Assembly: GCA_025738555.1 (NCBI GenBank)
Contig: JAOVFP010000007.1
Span: forward strand, 4,092,001 to 4,156,000
Direction: 5' to 3'
Length of the DNA: 64,000 nt
Origin: Cyathus striatus
Lineage: Eukaryota; Basidiomycota; Agaricomycetes; Agaricales; Nidulariaceae
The notes under the pieces: generated by a model
Told to the model about the DNA's origin: nothing
What the model saw: only the letters and a program-made list of their open reading frames with translations
Database searches by the model: none
Part shown: piece by piece, positions 34,345 through 45,577 of the stretch
Layout of the letters: each line of letters starts with the position of its first letter
Numbering within the stretch: the first letter of the stretch is position 1
Made by a program: the position numbers and the translations under genes

Positions 34345-37300
34345 TTATGCACATGTAATGCACCCCTACTGGCTGTACGCATGCTTGCTGACTGGGATAA
34401 CCCAGAGTGATCTCTCTCCATTGCTGTATAGCATGATGTTGAGGTGATCCTCACGGTGGTTGCACCATGAACTGCTGATCTTAAGGATCGCTGCATGTGT
34501 GCTTTGCATGCTACTCTGATCTATGTCGTCATTATTGATGGCAATGATCACATGCATACCACTGCTAACTAGTAGAGCACAAGCTATGCTTTTTCTCTAT
34601 TTTATGTGCCTTACAAGTTACTGACATTGTACCTCTCAGATCACAATGTCTGCCAACTCTTCTGTTATTGCCGCTGCTCCCATGTTTGATGGTTCCAACT
34701 ACCAGCAATGGGCACTCAAGATGACCAGCATCTTGAAGAGCCAAAGACTCTGGAGCATCACCTCTGGAACTCATGACCAACCTCTTGAATTAAAGGTTGG
34801 AGATGAGGGATATGCTGAGAATCTCAAATCTATTGAGATCTGGGACTCAGATGATGATGCCACTATTGGTATTATCTCACTTCATATCTCTGAGTCACTT
34901 CAGCAATATGTTAAGGATACTGCTCATGAAACTTGGACTGCCTTGAAAGAACTCTATGGTACACCTACTTTGGCTACCATTTTTACTGACTTCAAGCACA
35001 CCTTGTCCTTCAAACTTTCAGGTGGTGATCCTGCCCCTGATATTGCAGTTCTTAACACCATCTTCGATCACCTTTCCACAAATGATGTCAAACTCAACAA
35101 ATTCATTCATTCTATGATCCTTCTCATGGCCACCCCTTCTAAATGGGATAATATTGTGTCCACTATTCTGGCTACTACTGCCAAGGATAAACTCTCTATT
35201 ACCACTATCGCTTCCACACTCTCTGCTGAGCATGCATGCCAGACCACTGGCTCTCAACATGCACAAAAAGCTTCCACTATTAAGCACAAGCAGACCAATC
35301 CCCATTGGAATGGTAATCAGCAGAAGCAGAATGACAGTAACCAGAACTCTGGTAATTCTTCTGGTAACAGATCTAACCAGAAGAAGAAGAACCGCTGTAA
35401 CACCCATGGTGGTAAGAACCAGCGCAATGGTGGGAACCCCCATACTCACTCCCATGACCATAGCCACTCTCATGTCACCTCTGTTGCACTTGTTCCAGAA
35501 GTCAGGCCTTCTCCCACACTTCTGGAACATCTCTCTGATCCCTCCTCCACTGTCTTTAAGCGAGTTCATGGGACCTCTGCTCAAGCCTACCAAGGTGAGA
35601 ACAAGTCCATGGATGTCTACCCTGTCTATAAGCAGGCTCGATCCTTCTGTGATCACTTTGAGCTTCCCAAGACAGCTCTCCATGTTAGGAGATTTGAGGA
35701 GATTATTGAGCAAAATGGCCCATCCACCTCCAAAGTCACCCTTGATGACTCTTCACCCCTTGCTGAGCATATCTGTGAAGTTCCCTCTAAGGAGGATGGA
35801 CCAATGGATGCAGATGCTCCACTCGACTGGGGTTCAGACATGGATGAGGATGATGTCATTTCCCTTGGATCTGACATTGATATCAATGGATATGATGAGA
35901 GGCAAGTTCCTTTCCCTTCACATTTGAAATGTGAGCTGATGCATTTGTCACAGCACCCTCTTTGATTAAATTTGCATATGTTAATGGCTGCTGTAGATGA
36001 CGAAATTTTGCAATGCTTATGGACTTCATCTGTAGATTTACATAGTCTACAGAATAAATGTGATTCACATGATGCTTCTTGTAGTAAATGTAAGGGAAAA
36101 GGAAAAGCAACCAGTTTGGTTGACTGGATCATGGATTCAGGTGCTTCAATGCACATGACTGGTGATTTGAATGATTTTGGCAAAGTTATAACTGGCAGTG
36201 GAATTGAAAATATTACTGCAGTTGGTGAAGTACATATTAAGCACAAAGTTGAAGCAGCTGATGGCTCTGTTAAAGAGCACACATCACTATTATGGCCAGT
36301 TCTTCACTTTGAAAAACTGGATCAAACTCGACTTCTTTCTATGGGACAGATCCTTCATAAAGATTATGTAGTGTGTGGATCATCCAACATGCTGGGTTTT
36401 TACACACAGAAAAATGATGAACTTCATCTTTCCTGTAAACCACACTCACACCATGATCACATGTTCTGGTTGACTTCTGAAATATTGAAGACTAACACCA
36501 AACATGTGAAGTCTGCATTAAATGTAGACTATGATTGATGGCATAAATGTCTGGGGCATCCATCTAAAGACGTAATGCATTGTGTCAGGGACAATGTCAA
36601 TGGTATCTCCTCAGAGATTCCCATTCCTAAGCAAGTCTCTCCATGCCAAGGATGTGCAGAAGGCAAAATGCCTTCTAAATCTTACCCACGATCCAAATCT
36701 AGAGCTTCTCGCCCTTTTGAGAAGATTCACTCCGATCTCAAAGAGTTTCCTGTACTATCTTACCACAGATATAAGTACATGATGTCATTCTTTGATGATT
36801 ACACTTCCCATGACTGGACAATTTTGTTATGCCATAAATCGGACTCTCTTGTGGCTTTAAAGTGATTTACTGCCATGATTGATACACAATACAATGCCAA
36901 AATAAAGCAATGGCAGTCCAATGCAGGGGGAGAGTATAAGTCAGATGAATTTGATGACTATCTCCAAGATCATGGCATAGATATTTTGATGAGCTTGCCT
37001 TATGTTCATCAGCAGAATGGTTGTGCTGAGCGATTTAATTGCACTATCATGGAAAAAGCACAAGCCATGTGTTTTGATGCATGTCTTCCCCAATCTTGGT
37101 GGGAATTTGCTATAATGCATGCTGTCCATGTTTATAATTGCACACCACTTTTCCATCATCATTGGAAATCGAAATCTCCATATGAGATTCTGCAGAACAA
37201 AAAGCCTGACATTTCGCATTTACAAGTATTTGGTTGTGGTGCATATGTTTACCTTCCTAAGGAAAAACATGTCAACAAACTAGCACCTCATTCTGAACTA

Positions 37301-39230
37301 ATGACCTATCTGGGTGTACCAGATGGAGTTAAAGGACATCAGTTCATGCACTCAACCAACACTCTCTTTAATGCCAGAACTGCCCAATTTCTGGAGGATA
37401 CTTTCCCCAGATGTGATAAACCTTCTGATCATGATCTGCCACCAACAGATCCCAATCAATTTACTCCACATTCAGATAATGAATTGCAATTTGGTGATGA
37501 CGATGATTTTAGTCCAGGACCTACATGTTCTGAGACCTGTCACCCATCCAACTCTCCTACAAGTGAACCTCAGCACAATCATGACGACGAACCTGCTCCG
37601 AGTTCTGTGCCTGCACCACCAGGTCCTCCAAGAGAGGAAGAGCAACAGGCACCATGCCACTCTGGTTGTGAGTGAAAACCCATAAATTGTCCTGATAATA
37701 TATATGGGGATAGACCCCCTACTGGAGTACTGAGAGAATGAGATAACAGTCGGAACTGGAGACGTACCACTGGTGAACCAGGTAGCTCCCATGGACCAGA
37801 AGATTCTCCTCAGAATATGGTTCCTGGACCAATTTCTGATAATCCAGCTTCCATGAGTGACAGACTGTCTCACTCTCAATCAGACAATGAAACCTGGCTT
37901 CATAAAATAGTCCAGGAAGGGAGAGTGGATTTATTAAATTTCCTACTTCAGAAAGCAATTCCTGAGGAGAACACTCCTGTCCATTATAGGGACATCTTTA
38001 AGTTGCCTAAACACCAGCAAAAGGAGTGGCTTGATGCTTGCCACAAAGAATTAGAGGCTCTTCACAAGTGCAAAGTTTATGAGCTGGTTGATCTCCCACC
38101 TGGCCGAAAGGCCATAAAGAACTGCTGGGTCTTTTCTACTAAATCTGATGGTAGAAAACACTCATGCCTTGTTGCCAAGGGTTTCTCACAGAGAGAAGGC
38201 ATCGACTATGATGAGATATTCTCACCTGTAGTCAGATATGAAACTGTTCATATCATGCTAGCACTATCTGCCTTAGAAGGCTGGCACTTGCAAGGTCTTG
38301 ATGTAAAGACCGCCTTCCTCTATGGATTACTCAATGAGGAAATCTATATGGAACAACCTGAGGGCTTCAAAGTCTGTGGACAAGAGCATAAGGTTTGGCG
38401 CCTTACACATGCTCTTTATGGTTTGAAGCAAGCATCACTCACATGGTGGAAAGAGCTCACCAAATCCATGAAGACTCTAGGTTTTACTCATGTCCTTTCA
38501 GATGCTGGAGTATTTGTCTACAAGGACAGACATGGCAAAGTTGTATTTGCTATTGTCTATGTGGATAATGCCTTATTCCTTGGACCTGATCTGACACTGG
38601 TCCTAAAAAAGAAGTCAGAATTTATGCAACAATGGGAATGCAGAGATTTAGGTGAAGCCAAAGAATTCCTTGGAATTCGAGCTCTTTACACTTAGCCATG
38701 TGTTCTGTATGGAATCTGTGCGGAATCTGTACGTAAGGCTCCAACCATATGCTATACTATACCCTATATATAGGGTATTTACCCTATCCATATCTCTATA
38801 TCTATACCCAAATTCCTACCCTCTCTGTATATAGTATCTTATAGTGTATAGGGTAAGTATATGGTTAGGCAATATTTGGAAATTTATGGGACATTAGGCT
38901 TAGATATTACTTCTTGCAAAGTATTTATTTGGCATTTATAACATATAAAGAGTTTCTCCTACATATACATCACTTAATTTGTCAAATTCATTGATTGCTT
39001 CATATTGTTCTATTGTGTAAAATATAATTTAGTATATCTTTCAGTTTGTCTAAAAAGTGATATTTGTTGAAATTGGATGTGCAGTGCTAGATGAAACTCA
39101 CAGTAAGAACAAGAACTTCATTTAGTACTGTGTACAGAGACTTACTTAACAATTCTGGAAGACTGTAGTTGCTATTGTTGCTTCTAGTGTGTATAAATTT
39201 ATTCTTTCCAGACACATATTCAATGTACTA

Positions 39231-40494
39231 CAGTTTGTGACACTTAAACACCACAAATTTTATTACAGTAGGAAAATGAATTTTTTAGGGCAAACTAATT
39301 ACAGATTCAGAATCAGAAGGTCAAAATACATACAAAAATGATGTTTTTAGGAAATTCCCACGATAAAATAGCTGTGCCAAATTTTTTGGCGAAAAAATTG
39401 ACATGTTACATAGCCTAATTTAGGATACAATAGCCTCAAGTGCCATCATAGCACGATTTGAGACTTGACAGTGTTGATGATGCTATCTAACAGCCCATTC
39501 TGCTGCTTCACCTGTTAAACCACACCTATATGCACTCATAAATCACCATGTTCAGTTTATAAAATGACAAATAACATCCAGAGGACAAGCATCTAGATAT
39601 TTCACAACTGCTTCTTTTGCATCTTGAAAGGTTCTTTTATCTTCTTCACAATACTGATATTTTGCCCACCCCCAGTACTGTCAAAGTGTATGCTCAATAA
39701 TTTAAACTTGTAATATTATTAAAACATACATACCATTTCTATTGGGTTCAATTCACAATGAAATTTTGGCAGAAACATACAAATATATCCAGCATTAGTG
39801 ATTAATATCTCAAGCATTGACTTCTGATTGACAAAATCATCTTGCTGGCTAAGTAGACAGGCCATGCAGCAATCTTTACTTTCAAAAGGGCAAACTGGTG
39901 AGCATTTTGCATGAAGGTGAGAAACATCACCCCAGTGAAGCAATTCAGAGGCTGTATTTTTTGCAGAATCATATTGCTCTGGATGAAAGCATACTAAAAA
40001 TACATTTATCATGATTTTTACCATTTTTTTTTATGGCCAAGTGCCAAATTTTTGGGCTAAAAAATCAAAAAATCGGAATTTCGAAAATCTGCTCGTGGAA
40101 TATTGTAGATTACATCGTAACTATCCTATTCCGATGATTTTCGGAAGCTAAAAGTCATTTGTGGTTGCTAGAAAATTCACTTATGGTAGTTAGAAAAGCG
40201 ATTTTTTAGCACCCAGTGAAGCGATTCAGAGGCCTTTTTTTTTGCGGAATTATATCGCTATCGATGAAAGCATACTAAAAATACATTTTTCATGATTTTT
40301 ACTATTTTTTATGGCCAAGTGCCAAATTTTTGGGCTAAAAAATCAAAAAAATCGGAATTTCGAAAATCTGCTTGTGGAATATTGTAGATTACATTGTAAC
40401 TATCCTATTCCGACGATTTTCGGAAGCTAAGAGTCATTTGTGGTTGCTAGAAAATTCGCTTAATAAATTTGTGGTGTTTAAGTGTCGCAAACTG
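39231..40494 (-). mobile_element. Mariner-IV: deleted Tc1/mariner-like element at the core of the nest
   Basis: Inverted ends CAGTTTGTGACACTTAAACA and TGTTTAAGTGTCGCAAACTG, each next to TA (39229-39230, 40495-40496). It retains the last part of the transposase (39420-39928, minus strand) and then jumps to the 5' subterminal region, so the middle is deleted. A segment of about 280 bp is tandemly duplicated (about 39928-40205 and 40210-40460), with matching CAGTGAAGCAATTCAGAGGC-type starts. Confidence 0.9.
39420..39928 (-). pseudogene. C-terminal transposase fragment of Mariner-IV
   Basis: Minus-strand sequence matching the Mariner-II C-terminus: HLHAKCSPVCPFESKDCCMA, FLPKFHCELNPIEM, an intron, then the Y.GWAKYQYCEEDKRTFQ-type tail with the shared FIN*TW TGA and a stop at 39420-39422. 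D1 and D2 are deleted. Confidence 0.88.
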
Positions 40495-41079
40495 TAGCAA
40501 CCTGGTACCACACTGTTCTATATTCATCTTAGCAATATATAACTACATGACTTCAGTGTTGTAAACTGAAGTGGTTGATGTAACATGACTAACATCCTTG
40601 TGCTGTACATACACATCTCAAACAATGATATCTTCTGAAGTCATTATAAGAGTTAAAAGTGATTTTATGAGCTAGTTACAGCAATGTAAAGCAATTATAA
40701 AGTTAGTACAACTTAAGGGAAGAGCTGTAGTATGATAGATAGACAATTTGTAGTGATATCTATGAACCCTATACATTATACCCTATAACCCTATTTATAC
40801 TATAAATACACTATATCTACCCTATCCCTATAAATACTCCACTCAGGTGTATAGGGATAGTATATGGTTGGAGCCTTATCTGTACGGAATTTTCAGAATC
40901 CGTGTGGAATCTGCACAGATTTTTTTCATTTTGGCAGAGGTTTTTTTGGGTCTGTACAGATTCCGCACAGATTCCGAAAATTCCGTACAGATTACGCAGA
41001 ATTCCTTGGAATTCCGCATTACAGACCTGAAAATTCTGTACAGAATTTTATTATACTTATTTCCTTGCATGTGACACTC

Positions 41080-41490
41080 TGCATTAAGCATGACACTAGG
41101 TGTTGAGTGTGACACTATACGTTAAATGTGACACTATAAGCGTGACACTAGGTGTTGAGTGTGATACTAGGTGTTGAGTGTGACACTAGGTATTGAATGT
41201 GACTAAGCGTGACACTAAGTGTTGAGTGTGATACTATACATTAAACATGACACTAAGTGTTGAGTGTGACTAAGCATGACACTAAGTGTTGAGTGTGACA
41301 GTATGCATTAAGCATGACACTATGCATTAAGTGTGACACTATACATTAAACATAACACTATACATTAAGCATGATACTAAGTGTTGAGTGTGACACTAAG
41401 TGTTGAGTGTGACACTATACATTAAGCATAACACTATGCATTAAGTGTGATACTATGCATTGAGAATGATATTATATATTGAGTGTATCA
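41080..41490 (+). repeat. GTGACACTAAGTGTTGAGT minisatellite
   Basis: About 400 bp of degenerate tandem units alternating GTGACACTA(A/G)GTGTTGAGT with GTGACACTATGCATTAA, within the right arm of the 38679-41742 element. Unit length is about 17-20 bp, with strong variation between C/T at the same places. Confidence 0.85.
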
Positions 41491-42697
41491 TGGATTTTGT
41501 ATAGTGTGACACTTTTCACCTAGGGTTACACTTGACATGTGTGACAAGGCAGCAATGCATAAATCCACACAGAATCCATGCAGAATATGTATGGAATCCA
41601 TATAGAATAATCACCTCTAATAATAATAATAGCTACTATATAAATTCTGTATGGTATCTATACAGGTCTGTACGGGTCTGTACAGATCCACACGGAATCC
41701 ACACAGATCCATACAGACCTCTTGGGGGAGTGTAAATTACTGTGGAATTCATATATGTTGAGATCGCAAACAATTATTGCTTGATCAGACAGAATACCTT
41801 AAGAAGGTTTTGGAGCACTTTGGCATGACTAATGCTAAGGCACACAAAACTCCACTGCCTTCTGGCTATCAGCCTTCTGCTACACAAGGCACTGCAGATC
41901 CCAAATTGCAATCGAGATTTCAATCTGTAATTGGATCTCTTCTCTACCTGATGCTAGGCACACACCCTGACATTGCCTATGCTGTGATTAAACTCTCACA
42001 ATTTTCCACAAACTCCTCTGAGGAACACCTCACGAGAGCACTTGGCATTTGCCACTATTTAGTTGGAACTTCTGACTATGCACTTGTCTATGATGGTGGT
42101 TCAAATATGGGACTTATTGCCTACACAGATTCTGACTGGGGTCAGGATAAAATTAAACATAAATCTGTCACTGGCTTCTATCTTAAACTAGCCAATGGTC
42201 TTGTCTCATGGCAATCACATGCCCAATGGACTGTTGCACAATCATCAACAGAAGCTGAGTACATGGCCTTGTCTGACTGTAGTCAACAAGTTGGGTGGGT
42301 CCAATCCCTTCTTATGGAACTTGGATTCCAGGAAACTCGCACACCCATTTGTGGTGACAACTAAGCTTCCATCTTCATTTCAAATAATCCTGTGCAAGAG
42401 CATAGAACAAAACACATTGATATTCGATATCACTATATTCATCAATGTATTGAAGATGGACAGGTTGAAGTTTTCTATGTTCCTGGAACTGATAATCCTG
42501 CCGACTTATTAACTAAAGCATTGGATAAATACATTGTTCCAAAGATTCCTCAAGGAATATGGACTTGAGTTCTACTAGACCTCATTAATTCCACATTACA
42601 TGGAATAAGTGTCTCCCTATCCAACAAACATTGACATTTACCATATTCCACTTTTATCCACAAAGAGCACCTACCAGTAGCACTTAGCGAGGGGGAG

Positions 42698-43044
42698 TGT
42701 TGAGATTATCTTATCTCGACAAAAGCGGATCTAGCGGATCTTATCTAATCATGGAACTCCGTAGCACATACTAGAACCTTCTAGTATGTTTATTCTTAGG
42801 TAGATGTAATTATAGTAGCACTATATATGGTATTGCTGTACTCAACAGCATAACAGCATAACAGCTTAACAGCTCCTTTTACAGCAGTAGATATTTATAT
42901 ACACCTCTTGTACAGTATATAAACCCCCCAGTTTTACTGGATAACAATAAGAAAGTCTCTACTCTTCTTACAGTTGCTCTAAGCCCAGGTGAGCCTGTAC
43001 CCAGATCAGCAACTGCCCTGTGCAGAGTCCTTGCTGTTTCTACA
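42698..43044 (+). repeat. Copia 3' LTR
   Basis: 347-bp counterpart of 33961-34329, preceded by the polypurine tract GAGGGGGAG at 42689-42697. Confidence 0.93.
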
Positions 43045-43049
43045 ACGCA

Positions 43050-43793
43050 AACTGAAAACGAAAGGGCGCAACAAACTAGAAACTGCCAGTGATGCAGACT
43101 TGAATGATATGGAGTTTCTTCCATCTTTAATGAAGAACTCTGATTCTGAAGGAGACGAGGGTGACAAGGAGGATGACAATGATTTTATCAGTAATGAGGA
43201 GGTGAGTAGTGTGTTTGTCAATTTATATTTAACTAACCAGCTATTTATGAAGGACTGAAGTCTGATTTTCACAATGACAACACTTTGCTAGCATACCTTG
43301 AAGATTACTTTCAGAAGAACTATATTACTAAGTACCCTGATAGCTCCGATTTGGGCACCCCTTCAACATCTTTTTCCACACCTGTCGCCAGCACCAGGCC
43401 TCAAGTAACAGAAGCTTTACTATGAGGTATTTTCACAAGCCGCATGTAGCTGCAGATGAGCTAGGTGACTATTTCAAGCTCCCTTCTGAGGATTTCAACT
43501 CCTGCAATCTTCTTGAGTGGTGGTTTAGTCGCTGCTTTCAATTTCCTGCATTATATCATTTAGTGTGCAATTTATTTGGGATTCCTGGTATGTCAAATGT
43601 CAATTCCAGCCTTTGTATATTAAAGACAGCTCACCAGTGGACCTCTATCTATTTTTAGGCTCTGCAGTCACAGTGGAGCAAATCTTTTCTGGGGGATGTG
43701 ATACTATATCTGTCTGTTGTGCGAGCCTCAAGCCGGAGACGATTCGCAATCTTATGATTGTAAAACATTACTGCAAGCTTCAAAGAGCCTGAT
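43050..43793 (+). pseudogene. hAT transposase remnant (C-terminal dimerisation domain)
   Basis: Decayed pieces of a hAT transposase. The C-terminal part reads DELGDYFKLPSEDFNSCNLL, EWWFSRCFQFPALYHLVCNL, then in another frame SAVTVEQIFSGGCDTISVCC, ASLKPETIRNLMIVKHY, ending at 43793. This is the conserved hAT dimerisation region. An acidic stretch encoded at 43090-43200 may be from the N-terminal half. The RNase H-like catalytic core is missing, so it is not functional. Confidence 0.88.
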
Positions 43794-44089
43794 GTGACCA
43801 GTGAATTGAGTATTTATACCCGTACCATACCGTAGGAGGTTCAAAAAATACCTGTATGGTACAGTTACAGCTAAAATCCATACCGTAAATGGTTTACTTT
43901 ATATGGCCATAAACTGTTACAGTATGGTTGGCAGCCCTAGCTCTGATACTTGTAAGAATTATTTTCATTGTTAGAATTGTGCACTCACCTTTCTTTTGTG
44001 CCTCCTTCAGCCTTAACAAATATGGTAACCAGTCACTGTCGTCATTATCATGTCTCTGGGCCAAATCAATTATAGTTCCTGTGAGTTCC

Positions 44090-45577
44090 ACCAGATACTG
44101 GGAATCTGATGTACCATTTACAGCAACTACTGCTATGGCAAGATGTATATACATCAGTAATTGTAGTACATCGTGATGTATCTTTTGCTATAATTATAAG
44201 TAGAAATTTGCACACCATATCCCCCCTTTCACATTAGTTATGTACATCACAACCTTATCCTGACACACCTGCACAGATTCGAGCAGCAGTACATCATTCA
44301 TATTTGTGTTTTGGGCCATTGTGGATTAATTAAATTTAATAAAACTTTAGACTGTTTGATTTTTAATTTTTCAACACTTCTTTTGAGAGATCCGTTGTTT
44401 AATTTCTGGGGCTTTGTTCACACTGATATATACATTTTCCCAAAGTGTTTGGTGCAAGTTTGATGTAAGTATGTTTTGCGAGAATTCCAAGAAATTCTCA
44501 AATTGATTCTTTCTTAGCATCGTGTACTTATCCTACATTCCGAGACAGTGTGAATCATTTTCATGGAACAAAAGGCAACATTAACATGAGTAACATAGAA
44601 AATAGTACGTGGCTGGGGGACAATCCACTGCACTGTGCATCAACCATGCATCACCAATCAGCGATACCACATCCCACGATTATTTGGGTAGATCACATAA
44701 TACAATTGATGCTGGATGCATGCGGTATTCCCGTGCCGGTTTAACCGTATTATATGGAAGTTCACGCAATGGAAAAACATTCAATTATAACATGTTTCAC
44801 ATGAAATATCTGATAAAAAAATGAAGAATATGTATGTAGCAAGTCTATTTTATCCATTCTAGATACTAGCTACCCCACGAAGCCGCATTTTAGTATTTTA
44901 GTTTTGGTCAGACAAAAAAGCACAACTCTTATTATCTCGTGCTAAAGTGTATAGAGTTGAAGTGTTGGTAACAGCGTATCTAAATAGAATAGAAGACATT
45001 GATGTGTAAAACCCAAAGATAGAAGTCAACAAATTGAAACAATTCTTATTATTCATTGCTATGAAGAATAATAACTAGAACTAAGACACAACAAACCATT
45101 TCTACAATGTTTTCCAGGAATAAATTTGTAAATAGAATCGATTTCATTTGTACTACATATATTACAGAAAGCATTTTTATACAAGTCAAATACAAGTTGG
45201 TAAGATATGGATTGTTCTGTCATACAATTAGTGTAAATTATGAATTACTATAAGCATAGATATTCTATGTTTTCCAATTTACAGTGGGTTATAATGAGCT
45301 GAAGATTTAAAGAAGCACAATTTAGGGAATACACGTTAATGAAAGGGAATCATCCTATTTTTAGCTCTGTCAAAATAGGAAACAGGTGCGCAAGGCAAGC
45401 GCAAGGGCGGGAGGGGTGATGAGTAATCTGCATCAGCTTCTTTGAGAGTTCTTGCCTATCCGGGAAGCCTCAGTAATTGCTGCAAATATACATCCCATAT
45501 GTACATTAATTGCTGTAATTGTTACATCATGAGCACACAGTAATTACTGCAGATGATATATCAAAACCACGGTATTG
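44090..45577. mobile_element. 1.5-kb insertion with 12-bp flanking repeat in the Mariner-I transposase
   Basis: CCTGTGAGTTCC occurs at 44078-44089 and 45578-45589, and removal of one copy rejoins the transposase as ...DEELTGTIIDLAQ.... The ends are weakly inverted (left ATACTGGGAATCTGATGTAC versus inverted right ATACCGTGGTTTTGATATAT), with shared CAGTAATTACTGC-like words. A duplication of about 9-12 bp would fit a Mutator-like element better than hAT. The interior is AT-rich and non-coding. Confidence 0.65.

Larger units (their letters stand above)
38734..40878. mobile_element. 2.1-kb TIR element nested one level deeper
   Basis: Ends TAAGGCTCCAACCATATGCT and TATATGGTTGGAGCCTTA, with a perfect 8-bp duplication TCTGTACG (38726-38733, 40879-40886). 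ACCCTATA/TATAGGGT motifs crowd both ends. No coding sequence of its own is visible. It hosts the mariner-like fragment at 39231-40494. Confidence 0.87.
38679..41742. mobile_element. 3.1-kb TIR element in Copia pol
   Basis: Flanked by a perfect 8-bp duplication TGGAATTC (38671-38678, 41743-41750) in the RT-RNase H connection of Copia. Termini are imperfect inverted repeats (GAGCTCTTTACACT and AGTGTAAATTACTG). The right end matches the isolated end at 15399. Subterminal zones repeat GGAATCTGTACGG / CTGTACAGATCC words. It contains another element (38734-40878) and a minisatellite, and no transposase. The 8-bp duplication suggests hAT, but the terminal repeats are weak. Confidence 0.8.
34646..42568 (+). 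pseudogene. Copia gag-pol polyprotein, single frame with stops and one insertion
   Basis: Starts MSANSSVIAAAPMFDGSNYQ at 34646. Gag (about 34646-35480, N/Q/H-rich basic tail) is followed by protease WIMDSGASMHMTG (36128), integrase zinc region WHKCLGHPS and core (IHSDLKEF, QSNAGGEYKSDEF, HQQNGCAERFNCTIMEKAQA; 36540-37250), reverse transcriptase (CWVFSTKSDGRKHSCLVAKG, QGLDVKTAFLYGLLNEEIYM; 38000-38690) and, after the 38679-41742 insertion, RNase H (AYTDSDWGQDKIKHKSVTGF, WTVAQSSTEAEYMALS). The whole gene stays in one frame, and even the 3072-bp insertion keeps phase. Six stops are TGA (35963, 36536, 36863, 37673, 37739, 41764) and one is TAA (DN*ASI at 42362, from CAA). The RT catalytic box reads YVDN instead of YVDD, a further lesion. 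Inactive. Confidence 0.93.
33961..43044 (+). mobile_element. Ty1/Copia retrotransposon inside the hAT
   Basis: LTRs 33961-34329 and 42698-43044 (TGTTGAGATTATC ... GTTTCTACA) with a perfect 5-bp duplication ACGCA (33956-33960, 43045-43049). The left LTR has about 22 bp more than the right near its 3' end. A primer-binding-like GGTTATGGGCCCCAG directly follows the left LTR, and a polypurine tract GAGGGGGAG precedes the right one. One gag-pol frame lies between, interrupted by a TIR element at 38679-41742. Confidence 0.95.
33423..43939 (+). mobile_element. hAT element inside Mariner-I, itself split by a Copia element
   Basis: Ends TAGGGCTGCCAACCATAACC and GGTTGGCAGCCCTA, with an 8-bp duplication (A)CTCTGAT at 33415-33422 and (G)CTCTGAT at 43940-43947, seven of eight bases equal. 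Inserted at the 3' splice site of an intron in the Mariner-I transposase. Subterminal TGGTTATGG / CCATACCGTA words are inverted between the ends. Without the Copia (33961-43044) the element is about 1.4 kb and holds a remnant transposase, so it is internally deleted. Confidence 0.9.

Noticed and set aside
35018..36282. Minus-strand proteins of over 200 residues
   Set aside because: Antisense shadows of the Copia Gag and protease region.
41080..41490. CRISPR-like array
   Set aside because: Units vary continuously, there are no constant repeats with unique spacers, and the context is a fungal transposon.
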